Shown here piece after piece: positions 1 through 6,822 of a stretch of 20,415 bases of DNA. The stretch covers positions 1-20,415 of the forward strand of contig JAZSIP010000110.1 in the NCBI GenBank assembly GCA_045533915.1, in the 5' to 3' direction. Numbering within the stretch: position 1 is the first letter of the stretch; the number at the start of each line of letters is the position of its first letter. The notes under the pieces are model-generated. The model searched no databases, had not been told where the DNA came from, and saw only the letters and a list, made by a program, of their open reading frames with translations. The translations under genes and the position numbers were made by a program. Source of the stretch: HGM12713 sp045533915. GTDB taxonomy: Bacteria; Bacillota; Clostridia; Oscillospirales; CAG-272.

Positions 1-196
1 AACGACATGGCTACGATCCGACTTTCTCGTTTTTACTACGGTTAGTGTCGTCGAGTGGGAGCGAACGGAGATTTATAGCAATATACGAAAGCTTAAATTT
101 TGCAAACGGATTTTGTGGAGAAATCTTCGCTCGCGACCCGAAGCAACAGGCGTCACCGCTTTTACTTATGCCGATTTTACCGACGCCTGTATGAGG

Positions 197-238
197 CTGT
201 CGCAAATGAGAAAAATTGTTTGCGGCAGTCCTTTTTTT
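197..238 (+). terminator. Rho-independent terminator, plus strand
   Basis: CTGTCGCAAA (197-206) pairs with TTTGCGGCAG (219-228), with one G-U pair and a 12-base loop, and is followed by seven T at 232-238. It would end a plus-strand transcript coming from the left edge of the window. Confidence 0.6.
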
Positions 239-242
239 CAAA

Positions 243-283
243 GAAAAAAGCGGTCTTTGCGTGTCGAACTACACAAAACCGCT
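243..283 (-). terminator. Rho-independent terminator, minus strand
   Basis: Read on the minus strand, AGCGGT pairs with ACCGCT at the base (278-283 with 249-254), extended by partial pairing of TTTGTGT-like sequence around a short loop, then a T run (A run at 244-249 on plus). It may be the original terminator of the XRE regulator gene, now separated from it by the insertion sequence. Confidence 0.6.
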
Positions 284-310
284 GAAAGACATTTAAAAAT
301 TGCATAACAC

Positions 311-350
311 GGCAGAGGGTGGTCTGAATTGCCATCCTCGCCTTTTGTTT
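311..350 (+). terminator. Plus-strand terminator at the transposase 3' end
   Basis: GGC plus GAGGGTGG (311-322, one bulged A at 314) pairs with CCATCCTC plus GCC (332-342, one G-U pair), followed by TTTTGTTT. It would stop transcripts entering the insertion sequence from the left, antisense to the transposase. It may be part of the element's own end. Confidence 0.5.
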
Positions 351-369
351 GTTGAGTTTTCTAATAGAG

Positions 370-1911
370 CTAAGAAGCGTTTTCGTTGAATAAAAACATA
401 TTAAAACGCTCGAATTTTTCTCGGTTCCAAAGTTTTTGCACGTTAAATGCTATTGCAAGTATGAAAAACTGTGTTTCCGTCTTCACTTTTCCGCGTGTCA
501 AAAAACGACGAAATCCAAAATCTTCTTTCAATACTCCAAACGCTCCTTCTACCTGTATAGAACGGTTTTGTCTAAGAATAATTCCGCGCTCTGTATTTAT
601 CCTCTCAGTTGCTTCCCGTTTCAAACGCCTCATGGTCTGAGATACGCTTATTTGCCTTGCTCCATCCTTGGCTTTGTAGCATTTCTCTCTGTGCGAGCAT
701 CCCTCGCAACCTTCACAAACGTAATTCTTTTTAGTTGTTACGTAACCGCTTTCGGTTTTTTCGTAGCTTTCTCCTACACAGAATAACCTTTTTTCGTTAG
801 GGCAAGTGAAAGTGTCTTTTTCTTCGTCGTATAACAGATTTTCTACTCGGTATATATTTTCTTTAAAACGCTTGGTTTTTCTCACCTCGTAATCCGTAGG
901 CTTTATGTATGCTTCTTGTCCGTTTTCTTCAAGATACGTGTAGTTTTCTTCACTTGCATATCCCGCATCGGCAGTAACGCTTTGTATCTTTCTTCCACAT
1001 CCGTTTTGTACTCTTTTTAAAAACGGTATTAACGTCATTGTATCTGCAGGGTTCGGAAAAAGTCCGAGTCCGGTAATATATTCGCTTTCAACACATATCT
1101 GGACATTGTAACAAGGCTTTAACTGTCCGTTCTGCATATGATCATCTTTTGTACGCATAAAGGTTGCGTCTGTATCTGTTTTGGAAAAGCTTTTCCTTTT
1201 TCCACATATTCCAAGGCTTTCTTCATATGCATCAAGCTTTGCCTTGTATTCTTTAAGCTTGTCGTAATCTCTTTGAAGCGCTGTCTTTCTTCTTCCCGAA
1301 CCATATACAAACTGTATTCCATACATATTTGCGTAAGATTCCATAACGCAAAGAACCTCTTCAAGGCTACAGCTTTCATCTATTCCATACTTTTTAGCAA
1401 GTAAAGGCAACTCTTTTTCAAGACGAATATTCAGCTTTCTTCGGTTGCTCTTTACTGCGTTAGCCCATACAAAAGTATATCTGTTTGCATTTGCTTCTAT
1501 CTTCGTTCCGTCTACAAAAACGTTGTTGTACGAAATCTCACCAAGCTCTATTAGTTTGTTTGCCAATTGGTAGAATAGGTCTTCTACTACAGGTACAAGT
1601 CTTTCGTTTTGAAAACGAGCTATTGTTGCGTGATCGGGAGCAGCCTCTCCTCCAAGAAGCCACATAAATCTTATGTCGTTACGGCATAAATCTTCTATCT
1701 CTCTGCTTGAATACTTGCCGTGCATATACGCGAGTACCACTATCTCGAATAATACGGCAGGATCAATCTTTCTCCAGCTTCTTAAATATTCGCTATACAG
1801 TTTTTTATAATTCAATCCGTCGCATATTTCAACAAGCTTTCTTACGGGATCCTCTTCTGAAATTTTTATTTCTAAATCTAACGGTAATACCACTTGACAG
1901 ATGCTTCTCAT
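370..1911 (-). CDS. IS1182-family transposase
   Basis: A DDE transposase of 513 residues, the normal length for the family, with no frameshift or internal stop. The N-terminal part (about 1-105) looks like the DUF772 domain found before the catalytic core (WLLGGEAAPDHATIARF). The catalytic acidic residues are visible: the first Asp in VFVDGTKIEAN (about residue 134), the second in SVTADAGYASEENY (about 315) and the Glu in RSIQVEGAFGVLKEDFGF (about 457). A Cys-rich insert, CEGCEGCSHREKC, sits between the second Asp and the Glu, as in many IS1182 members. The ribosome site is weak, but a well-formed promoter lies about 50 bases upstream. It would catalyse transposition of the surrounding element and is probably active. 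Confidence 0.93.
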   Translation of the reverse strand: MRSICQVVLPLDLEIKISEEDPVRKLVEICDGLNYKKLYSEYLRSWRKIDPAVLFEIVVLAYMHGKYSSREIEDLCRNDIRFMWLLGGEAAPDHATIARFQNERLVPVVEDLFYQLANKLIELGEISYNNVFVDGTKIEANANRYTFVWANAVKSNRRKLNIRLEKELPLLAKKYGIDESCSLEEVLCVMESYANMYGIQFVYGSGRRKTALQRDYDKLKEYKAKLDAYEESLGICGKRKSFSKTDTDATFMRTKDDHMQNGQLKPCYNVQICVESEYITGLGLFPNPADTMTLIPFLKRVQNGCGRKIQSVTADAGYASEENYTYLEENGQEAYIKPTDYEVRKTKRFKENIYRVENLLYDEEKDTFTCPNEKRLFCVGESYEKTESGYVTTKKNYVCEGCEGCSHREKCYKAKDGARQISVSQTMRRLKREATERINTERGIILRQNRSIQVEGAFGVLKEDFGFRRFLTRGKVKTETQFFILAIAFNVQKLWNREKFERFNMFLFNENAS

Positions 1912-1958
1912 TGTTGTATAATTATCTCGCTTTCTTGTGTGTTATTTGTTGCAATTTA

Positions 1959-1987
1959 ATTATACAATAAAGCAAGCGGTTGCTCAA
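1959..1987 (-). promoter_or_regulatory. Promoter of the transposase gene
   Basis: On the minus strand: -35 TTGAGC (1982-1987), a 17-base spacer, and a perfect -10 TATAAT (1959-1964). The start codon is about 48 bases further on. Confidence 0.6.
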
Positions 1988-2068
1988 TACCTTTCGGTAA
2001 AGAACATCCGCTTTTTCTTCTTTTTGGACTAAGTTAATGACTCAGCCCCATTCTTTGTATCAAAACTA

Positions 2069-2998
2069 TTACTTTATTTTATCTTCTATCTCCTTTGCAT
2101 ATCCCAATGCCTGTTCAGCTTCTACGTCATATCCGTTTTTGCGGTGAATATCCGCAATTTCCAAATATACTTGATAAGCTTCCTTAAACTTTTCAAGCTT
2201 TCTATAGCACAAGGCGATGGTGTATTTTTCATCACAGAAATATGTTCCGATTTTTCCTGCTTTTTCGAGCCATACAAGTGCCTCTTCATATTTTCCCAAG
2301 GCATAGTAAAGATAACCCTTACTTGTGTATAATTCCCAATAGTCAGGGTGTTTTTCTAAAGCCTCGTCACAAACGGCAAGTGCCTTTTCATATTGTTTAT
2401 TAAACAGATATGCGTCGCTTAGTAAGATCCATTCTCGCACGTCAAGGTTACCGCCTGCTTCGTCCATTTTTCGCTGACGCTCGGCAATAATTTCTTCTCC
2501 CTTTCCAAAAGAAAACAGCATATCCATTTTCATTGACGCCGCTCTTCTGTAAGGCAACGAATTTTTGTCTGTTTCATTGTTTAAAACCTCGTCAAACCAT
2601 TTGAGAGCTTCATCTTTGCAAAAGTACATCATGGCTTTGTGAAGCCATGCATAATCCCACTTGTCATACATCGACAACTCTCTTGTTTTCATAAGTTTCT
2701 GATATTCAAGACGGCATCTCAAAAAATCCTCGGGGTCTTCGCTGATTTCATAGAGTGCAGACAATCTTTGAGCGTAATTGTCGTAAGCCACAGACTGTTT
2801 TTTGAAAAGGTCATCTACCATCACGCCGTAAAGTTCAGCAATTTCGGGAAGAAGCAGTACATCAGGCAAAGTATTTCCGCATTCCCAACGAGATACAGCT
2901 TGCGCACTTACACAAAGCTTTTGCGCAACGTCTTCCTGTGTGTATTTCTTTGCCAATCTGAATTTTTTCATATTTTCGGAAAACACAGTTGAGTTCAT
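2069..2998 (-). CDS. XRE-family regulator with TPR repeats
   Basis: A 309-residue protein with an N-terminal helix-turn-helix of the XRE/Cro type (about residues 8-65; TQEDVAQKLCVSAQAVSRWECG is the recognition region) and a C-terminal half of tetratricopeptide repeats (about 190-305; WILLSDAYLFNKQYEKAL, YLYYALGKYEEALVWLEKA). This build is common in Clostridia, where the TPR part usually senses a peptide or protein partner; the ligand here is unknown. The start is set by AAAGGAGA placed 8 bases before ATG. A promoter and a 12-bp dyad lie just upstream and point to self-regulation. The gene stands alone between an insertion sequence and the uxaC terminator, so its targets cannot be read from context. 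Confidence 0.85.
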   Translation of the reverse strand: MNSTVFSENMKKFRLAKKYTQEDVAQKLCVSAQAVSRWECGNTLPDVLLLPEIAELYGVMVDDLFKKQSVAYDNYAQRLSALYEISEDPEDFLRCRLEYQKLMKTRELSMYDKWDYAWLHKAMMYFCKDEALKWFDEVLNNETDKNSLPYRRAASMKMDMLFSFGKGEEIIAERQRKMDEAGGNLDVREWILLSDAYLFNKQYEKALAVCDEALEKHPDYWELYTSKGYLYYALGKYEEALVWLEKAGKIGTYFCDEKYTIALCYRKLEKFKEAYQVYLEIADIHRKNGYDVEAEQALGYAKEIEDKIK

Positions 2999-3023
2999 AA
3001 AATTTATCTCCTTTTTGTTTTTC

Positions 3024-3035
3024 GTAAGCTTACGG
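3024..3035. promoter_or_regulatory. Perfect 12-bp dyad, candidate XRE operator
   Basis: CGTAAGCTTACG is an exact palindrome. It lies between the -10 box (3041-3046) and the ribosome site of the XRE gene, about where transcription should begin, a usual place for autorepressor binding. That it binds this regulator is inference. Confidence 0.4.
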
Positions 3036-3040
3036 TTATA

Positions 3041-3068
3041 TTATAGCAGTAATAAATGAAAATAACAA
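3041..3068 (-). promoter_or_regulatory. Promoter of the XRE-TPR gene
   Basis: On the minus strand: -35 TTGTTA (3063-3068), a 16-base spacer, and -10 TATAAT (3041-3046). Two direct copies of AAAATGAGA on the minus strand (3071-3079 and 3090-3098, start to start 19 bases) lie just upstream and could be activator sites, though the region is AT-rich. Confidence 0.5.
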
Positions 3069-3121
3069 TATCTCATTTTATGATTAGACTCTCATTTTTT
3101 GCATAGAAAATGATAACAAAC

Positions 3122-3157
3122 ACCGCCGAGAGCAACTGTTCGGTCACTCTCGGCGGT
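3122..3157 (-). terminator. Terminator of uxaC
   Basis: A perfect 11-bp stem (ACCGCCGAGAG with CTCTCGGCGGT) around a 14-base loop, followed on the minus strand by a T-rich run (GTTTGTTATCATTTTC). It begins 9 bases after the uxaC stop codon. The plus strand also has ATTTTTATA after the stem, so it may work both ways. Confidence 0.8.
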
Positions 3158-3166
3158 ATTTTTATA

Positions 3167-4537
3167 TTAAAATTTAAAATATTCCTTTGCGTTTTCGTAG
3201 CAGATACCGCGGATTATCTTGCCAAGGGCTTCACGGTCATCTGGATATTCACCGTTTTCCACCCATGTGCCGATAAGATTACAGAGTATTCTGCGGAAAT
3301 ATTCGTGTCTTGGATAGGATATAAAGCTGCGCGAGTCGGTCAGCATTCCAACGAATCCGCCCAACACTCCAAGATTTCCGTACGCGCGGAGCTGCGCTTC
3401 CATACCGTCGCGCTGATCGTTGAACCACCAACCCGAGCCAAGCTGTATCTTTGATTTAAAGGGAGCTTTCTGGAACGCGCCCATAAGGGTTGCTAACGTA
3501 TAGGTGTCGTTCGGATTGAGCGAATAGAGTATCGTTTTGGGAAGAAGATCTTCAAGCTCCATAGCGTCCATTATCTTTGAGAGCTGGACCGCAAGCTGAC
3601 TGTCACCGATAGCATCGTAGCCCGTGTCCGCACCGATCGCGCGGTACATAGCGGTGTTGTTGTTTCTCGTCGCGCCAACGTGTATCTGCATACACCAACC
3701 GCGCTTTGCGTATTCCTTGCCGCAGAAAATTATAAGATCGGTCATGTAAGCCTGCATTTCCTTGTCAGACGGCTTTTTGCCGCTGAGAACGTCAGCAAAC
3801 ACAGCCGCCGCATCACCCTCGGCATAAGGCATAAAATCAAGACCGTGATCGGCAATACGGCAACCGTTTTCGTGGAAGAAATCGATGCGGCTCAAAAGCC
3901 ATGCTTTAAGCTCGTCGTAACTCTTTACACCAATGGATTCGATATAGGGAAGAAATGTATCCTTCTGAATAGCTACCGCCTTGTCGGGACGGAACGTGGG
4001 AAGCACCTTCGTAGAGAAGCCGCTTTCGCGTATCATCTTGTGCCATTCGAGAGAATCAGCGGGATCGTCTGTCGTGCAGATGACCTCAACGCCCGATCTT
4101 TCGATAAGTCCGCGTGCCGTGTATCCGTCTGAAGCAAGAAGTTCATTACAACGGTCGAAAATGCGGTCTGCGCTTTCCTCTGTCAAAGGCTCGTCGATAT
4201 CGAAATAACGCTTAAGCTCGAGATGTGTCCAATGATAGAGAGGATTTCCAATAGCAAAGGGGATCATTTTTGCAAACGCGCGGAATTTTTCTCTGCCCGA
4301 AGCATCTCCCGTCATATATTTTTCTTCAATTCCAAAGGAGCGCATAGCTCTCCACTTATAATGGTCACCACCGAGCATAAGCTCACCCACGTCAGAAAAG
4401 CGGTGATCTAGGGCGATCATTTTGGGATCAAGATGACAGTGGTAGTCAATGATCGGCATATCTTTAGCAAAATTTTCATAAAGATCGACAGCCGTTTTAT
4501 TGTTTAACATAAACTTGTCGTTGATTATCGTTTTCAT
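3167..4537 (-). CDS. uxaC: Uronate (glucuronate/galacturonate) isomerase
   Basis: UxaC interconverts D-glucuronate and D-fructuronate, or D-galacturonate and D-tagaturonate, the first cytoplasmic step of hexuronate breakdown. The 456 residues match the family length (about 465-470). Family marks of this amidohydrolase-fold enzyme are present: YHCHLDP with metal ligands His33 and His35, TTDDPADSLEWH (about 155-166), MQIHVGATRNNN (283-294) and LTDSRSFISYPRHEYFRR (399-416, containing the active-site Asp401). The start has AAGGACGG 6 bases before ATG. It is transcribed away from the glycosidase operon from a facing promoter. The next enzymes of the pathway (uxaB, uxuA, kdgK, kdgA) are not in the window. 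Confidence 0.95.
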   Translation of the reverse strand: MKTIINDKFMLNNKTAVDLYENFAKDMPIIDYHCHLDPKMIALDHRFSDVGELMLGGDHYKWRAMRSFGIEEKYMTGDASGREKFRAFAKMIPFAIGNPLYHWTHLELKRYFDIDEPLTEESADRIFDRCNELLASDGYTARGLIERSGVEVICTTDDPADSLEWHKMIRESGFSTKVLPTFRPDKAVAIQKDTFLPYIESIGVKSYDELKAWLLSRIDFFHENGCRIADHGLDFMPYAEGDAAAVFADVLSGKKPSDKEMQAYMTDLIIFCGKEYAKRGWCMQIHVGATRNNNTAMYRAIGADTGYDAIGDSQLAVQLSKIMDAMELEDLLPKTILYSLNPNDTYTLATLMGAFQKAPFKSKIQLGSGWWFNDQRDGMEAQLRAYGNLGVLGGFVGMLTDSRSFISYPRHEYFRRILCNLIGTWVENGEYPDDREALGKIIRGICYENAKEYFKF

Positions 4538-4569
4538 AATAAACCGTCCTTATTTTTTATAACACTTAT

Positions 4570-4598
4570 ATTATAAACGCAAATACAAAATTTTTCAA
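4570..4598 (-). promoter_or_regulatory. Promoter of uxaC
   Basis: On the minus strand: -35 TTGAAA (4593-4598), 17-base spacer, perfect -10 TATAAT (4570-4575). Confidence 0.7.
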
Positions 4599-4599
4599 G

Positions 4600-4643
4600 T
4601 GCAAATTTAAGCCTAATTTAAATAATATTTGACTTAATTTGCA
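4600..4643. promoter_or_regulatory. Inverted repeat between divergent promoters
   Basis: TGCAAATTTAAG (4600-4611) and CTTAATTTGCA (4633-4643) form an inverted repeat with one extra T in the left arm. It fills the gap between the two facing promoters (4570-4598 and 4670-4698), where a shared repressor or activator would bind. The area is very AT-rich, so chance is possible. Confidence 0.4.
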
Positions 4644-4669
4644 ATTTAAAATGCTTTTTATAAAAAAAC

Positions 4670-4698
4670 TTGAAAAAATCTATATTTAAGTGTATAAT
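4670..4698 (+). promoter_or_regulatory. Promoter of the AKR-GH2 operon
   Basis: -35 TTGAAA (4670-4675), 17-base spacer, perfect -10 TATAAT (4693-4698), followed by the operon's first ATG at 4727. Confidence 0.7.
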
Positions 4699-4726
4699 TA
4701 AAGTATTAAAGCTTGAGGAGAAAAAT

Positions 4727-5752
4727 ATGAAAAAGATCGTACTTGGAAAAACGGGAATAGAGTCTATACAAAACGCATTTGGCGCATTGCCTATACAAAG
4801 AGTCTCTGACGAATACGCAATAAAGCTTCTTCGCAGAGCTTATGAGGCGGGCTTTACTTTTTTTGATACCGCAAGAGCATATTCAGACAGTGAGCGAAAG
4901 ATAGGACTTGCTTTTTCAGATATGCGTGATAAAATAACTATTGCCTCAAAAACTATGTCTGTAACGCCCGATGGAGTAAAAAGAGATCTCGAAGCAAGTC
5001 TTGAGAATTTAAAAACAGATCATATAGATATATATCAGGTACACAATCCCGCATTTTGCCCAAAGCCCAATGACGGAACAGGCGTGTACGAAACATTACT
5101 TGAAGCAAAGAAGCAGGGAAAGATACTTCATATCGGATTGACGAATCACCGCTTGAATGTCGCAAAGGAAGCCGTAACGTCTGGACTGTACGAAACACTT
5201 CAATTTCCGTTTTGCTATCTTGCGACCGATAAGGAGATCGAGCTTGTAGAACTTTGTAAGGAGCATAACGTTGGATTTATTGCTATGAAAGCTTTGTCGG
5301 GAGGACTTATTACGAATTCCGCCGCGGCGTATGCTTATATTTCGCAATATGAAAACGTGCTGCCGATATGGGGAATACAGCGAGAGAATGAGCTTGATGA
5401 GTTCATTTCCTATATTAAAGCCACACCAGAAATGAATGAAGAAATGAGACTCATAATTGAAAAGGACAGAAAAGAGCTTCTCGGAGATTTCTGCCGAGGA
5501 TGCGGATACTGTATGCCTTGTCCTGCGGGTATCGAGATCAATAACAGTGCGCGTATGTCTCAGCTCATACGCAGAAGCCCATCGGCAAATTGGCTGACAC
5601 CCGAATGGCAGGAAAAGATGTTGAGGATAGATAATTGTATCGGCTGTAATAAGTGCGCTTCACAGTGTCCGTACGGACTTGATACTCCCGCGCTTCTTCG
5701 CCGTAATCTCGAGGATTATAAGAACATAATTTTGGGAAAGACAAAGATATAA
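4727..5752 (+). CDS. Aldo/keto reductase fused to a 4Fe-4S ferredoxin domain
   Basis: A 341-residue protein in two parts. Residues 1-240 form an aldo/keto reductase TIM barrel with the catalytic tetrad visible: Asp47 and Tyr52 (FFDTARAYSDSE), Lys75 (IASKT) and His106 (YQVHN). Residues 255-320 carry two Cys clusters (Cys256, 259, 262, 265 and Cys304, 307, 310, 314) that should bind two 4Fe-4S centres. Such fusions are common in Clostridia and Bacteroidetes; the substrate is generally unknown, and electrons may pass between NAD(P)H and ferredoxin-like carriers. The ATG at 4727 is preferred because GAGGAG lies 7 bases before it; an in-frame TTG at 4670 falls in the -35 box. It is first in a four-gene operon. 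Confidence 0.88.
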   Translation: MKKIVLGKTGIESIQNAFGALPIQRVSDEYAIKLLRRAYEAGFTFFDTARAYSDSERKIGLAFSDMRDKITIASKTMSVTPDGVKRDLEASLENLKTDHIDIYQVHNPAFCPKPNDGTGVYETLLEAKKQGKILHIGLTNHRLNVAKEAVTSGLYETLQFPFCYLATDKEIELVELCKEHNVGFIAMKALSGGLITNSAAAYAYISQYENVLPIWGIQRENELDEFISYIKATPEMNEEMRLIIEKDRKELLGDFCRGCGYCMPCPAGIEINNSARMSQLIRRSPSANWLTPEWQEKMLRIDNCIGCNKCASQCPYGLDTPALLRRNLEDYKNIILGKTKI

Positions 5753-5776
5753 AAATAAAGAAAAGAGGAATGTACC

Positions 5777-6802
5777 ATGCTTTCATTTGCAAGTGATTAC
5801 GTAGAGGGAGCTCATCCCGACGTTCTTGATCTTTTGGTCAAAACAAATATGGAGCAGCTCACGGGATACGGTACAGATATTTATACGTTGAGAGCAAAAG
5901 AAAAAATAAAGACCGCTTGCGGTACTCCCGAAGCAGATATCTATTTTCTGACGGGCGGAACTCAAACCAATCAAATTGCGATCGCAACACTTCTTGGTGA
6001 TTGCGAGGGTGTTGTCGCGGCTGTGTCTGGACATATAAACACTCACGAGGCAGGCGCTATCGAATATACGGGTCATAAGGTAATGGCTCTTCCGTCACAC
6101 GTAGGAAAGATAGATCCAAGTGAGCTTGAAGCATATTTGTCAGACTTTTTTGCCGACTCTAATAACGAGCATATGATAGCTCCTGGAATGGTCTATATTT
6201 CTTACCCTACCGAATACGGTACGCTCTATACAAAAAATGAACTTAAAGATATATCGCGTATCTGCCGAGAATATAAAATTTCGTTGTATATGGACGGAGC
6301 AAGACTTGGCTATGGACTTATGAGTGACAGTGCCGATCTGACGCTTTGCGACATAGCAAAGCTTTGTGATGTTTTCTACATAGGAGGAACAAAGGTAGGC
6401 GCGCTTTGCGGAGAGGCGCTTGTATTTTCGGGTGTGAGAGTACCCGCAAGATTTGTAACCCTGATAAAGAGACACGGCGCGCTTTTGGCAAAGGGAAGAC
6501 TTAACGGCATACAGTTTGACGCTCTCTTTACAGATGATCTGTTTTTCCGTATAAGCCGCCACGCGATAGATATGTCAAAAGAGCTTGTAAAGGTGTTAGA
6601 GGAAAAAGGATATGAATTTTTTCTCGAATCTCCTACGAATCAACAGTTTGTTATCCTCGATAACGAAAAAATGAGAGAACTGTCCAATAAGGTCGAATTC
6701 AGCTTTTGGGAGGCACTTCCAAACGACCGCTCGGTCGTTCGTTTTGCTACAAGCTGGGCGACTAATAAGGAAGGCATAGAAGAGCTTTCCAAGATTTTAT
6801 AA
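5777..6802 (+). CDS. Low-specificity threonine-aldolase-like PLP enzyme
   Basis: A 341-residue fold-type I PLP enzyme of the beta-eliminating lyase / L-threonine aldolase family, usual length. Visible marks: TGGTQTNQIAIA (59-70, phosphate-binding region), His86 in SGHINTHEAGA (stacks on PLP), Asp173 in YMDGARLGYG (pairs with the pyridine N) and Lys206 in YIGGTKVGAL, the expected Schiff-base lysine. The family splits threonine or allo-threonine to glycine and acetaldehyde, but many relatives act on other beta-hydroxy amino acids, so the substrate is open. It starts 24 bases after the reductase gene with AGAGGA before ATG, so the two are co-transcribed. Why it sits in a glycosidase operon is unclear. 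Confidence 0.88.
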   Translation: MLSFASDYVEGAHPDVLDLLVKTNMEQLTGYGTDIYTLRAKEKIKTACGTPEADIYFLTGGTQTNQIAIATLLGDCEGVVAAVSGHINTHEAGAIEYTGHKVMALPSHVGKIDPSELEAYLSDFFADSNNEHMIAPGMVYISYPTEYGTLYTKNELKDISRICREYKISLYMDGARLGYGLMSDSADLTLCDIAKLCDVFYIGGTKVGALCGEALVFSGVRVPARFVTLIKRHGALLAKGRLNGIQFDALFTDDLFFRISRHAIDMSKELVKVLEEKGYEFFLESPTNQQFVILDNEKMRELSNKVEFSFWEALPNDRSVVRFATSWATNKEGIEELSKIL

Positions 6803-6822
6803 TAACATAGAGGTAATATCTC

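Larger units (their letters stand above)
1..310. other. Gene-poor left edge with tandem stem-loops
   Basis: I see no convincing gene here. One plus frame is open from base 2 to a TAA at 305-307 and another ends at a TAG at 43-45, but neither has a ribosome site, a recognisable domain or a family resemblance; the second could be the last residues of a gene outside the window. The stretch instead holds three stem-loops in a row: CTTCG/CGAAG at 125-143, a perfect 9-bp ACAGGCGTC/GACGCCTGT at 146-190, and CTGTCGCAAA/TTTGCGGCAG at 197-228 followed by a T run. A minus-strand terminator follows at 243-283. The series could be the 3' end of a structured transcript or a small RNA. I match it to no known RNA family. 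Confidence 0.4.
314..2054 (-). mobile_element. IS1182-type insertion sequence, apparently complete
   Basis: The element carries one full-length transposase gene (370-1911) with its own promoter. The ends are not firmly set. A weak terminal match can be seen between 314-330 and the reverse complement of about 2039-2054 (both read inward as AGA....GG.CTGA.T), which gives an element of about 1.74 kb, the usual size for this group. I could not find a clear target-site duplication, so the boundaries are approximate to some tens of bases. The element lies about 15-20 bases after the stop codon of the XRE regulator. Confidence 0.6.

Noticed and set aside
113..307. Open plus-strand frame at the left edge as a gene fragment
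   Set aside because: It runs through two stem-loops and a terminator, has no recognisable domain and odd composition; I could not support it as coding.
4670..4726. Longer N-terminus of the aldo/keto reductase from a TTG start
   Set aside because: The TTG is part of the -35 box and the ATG at 4727 has a clear GAGGAG; the extra residues do not belong to the family.
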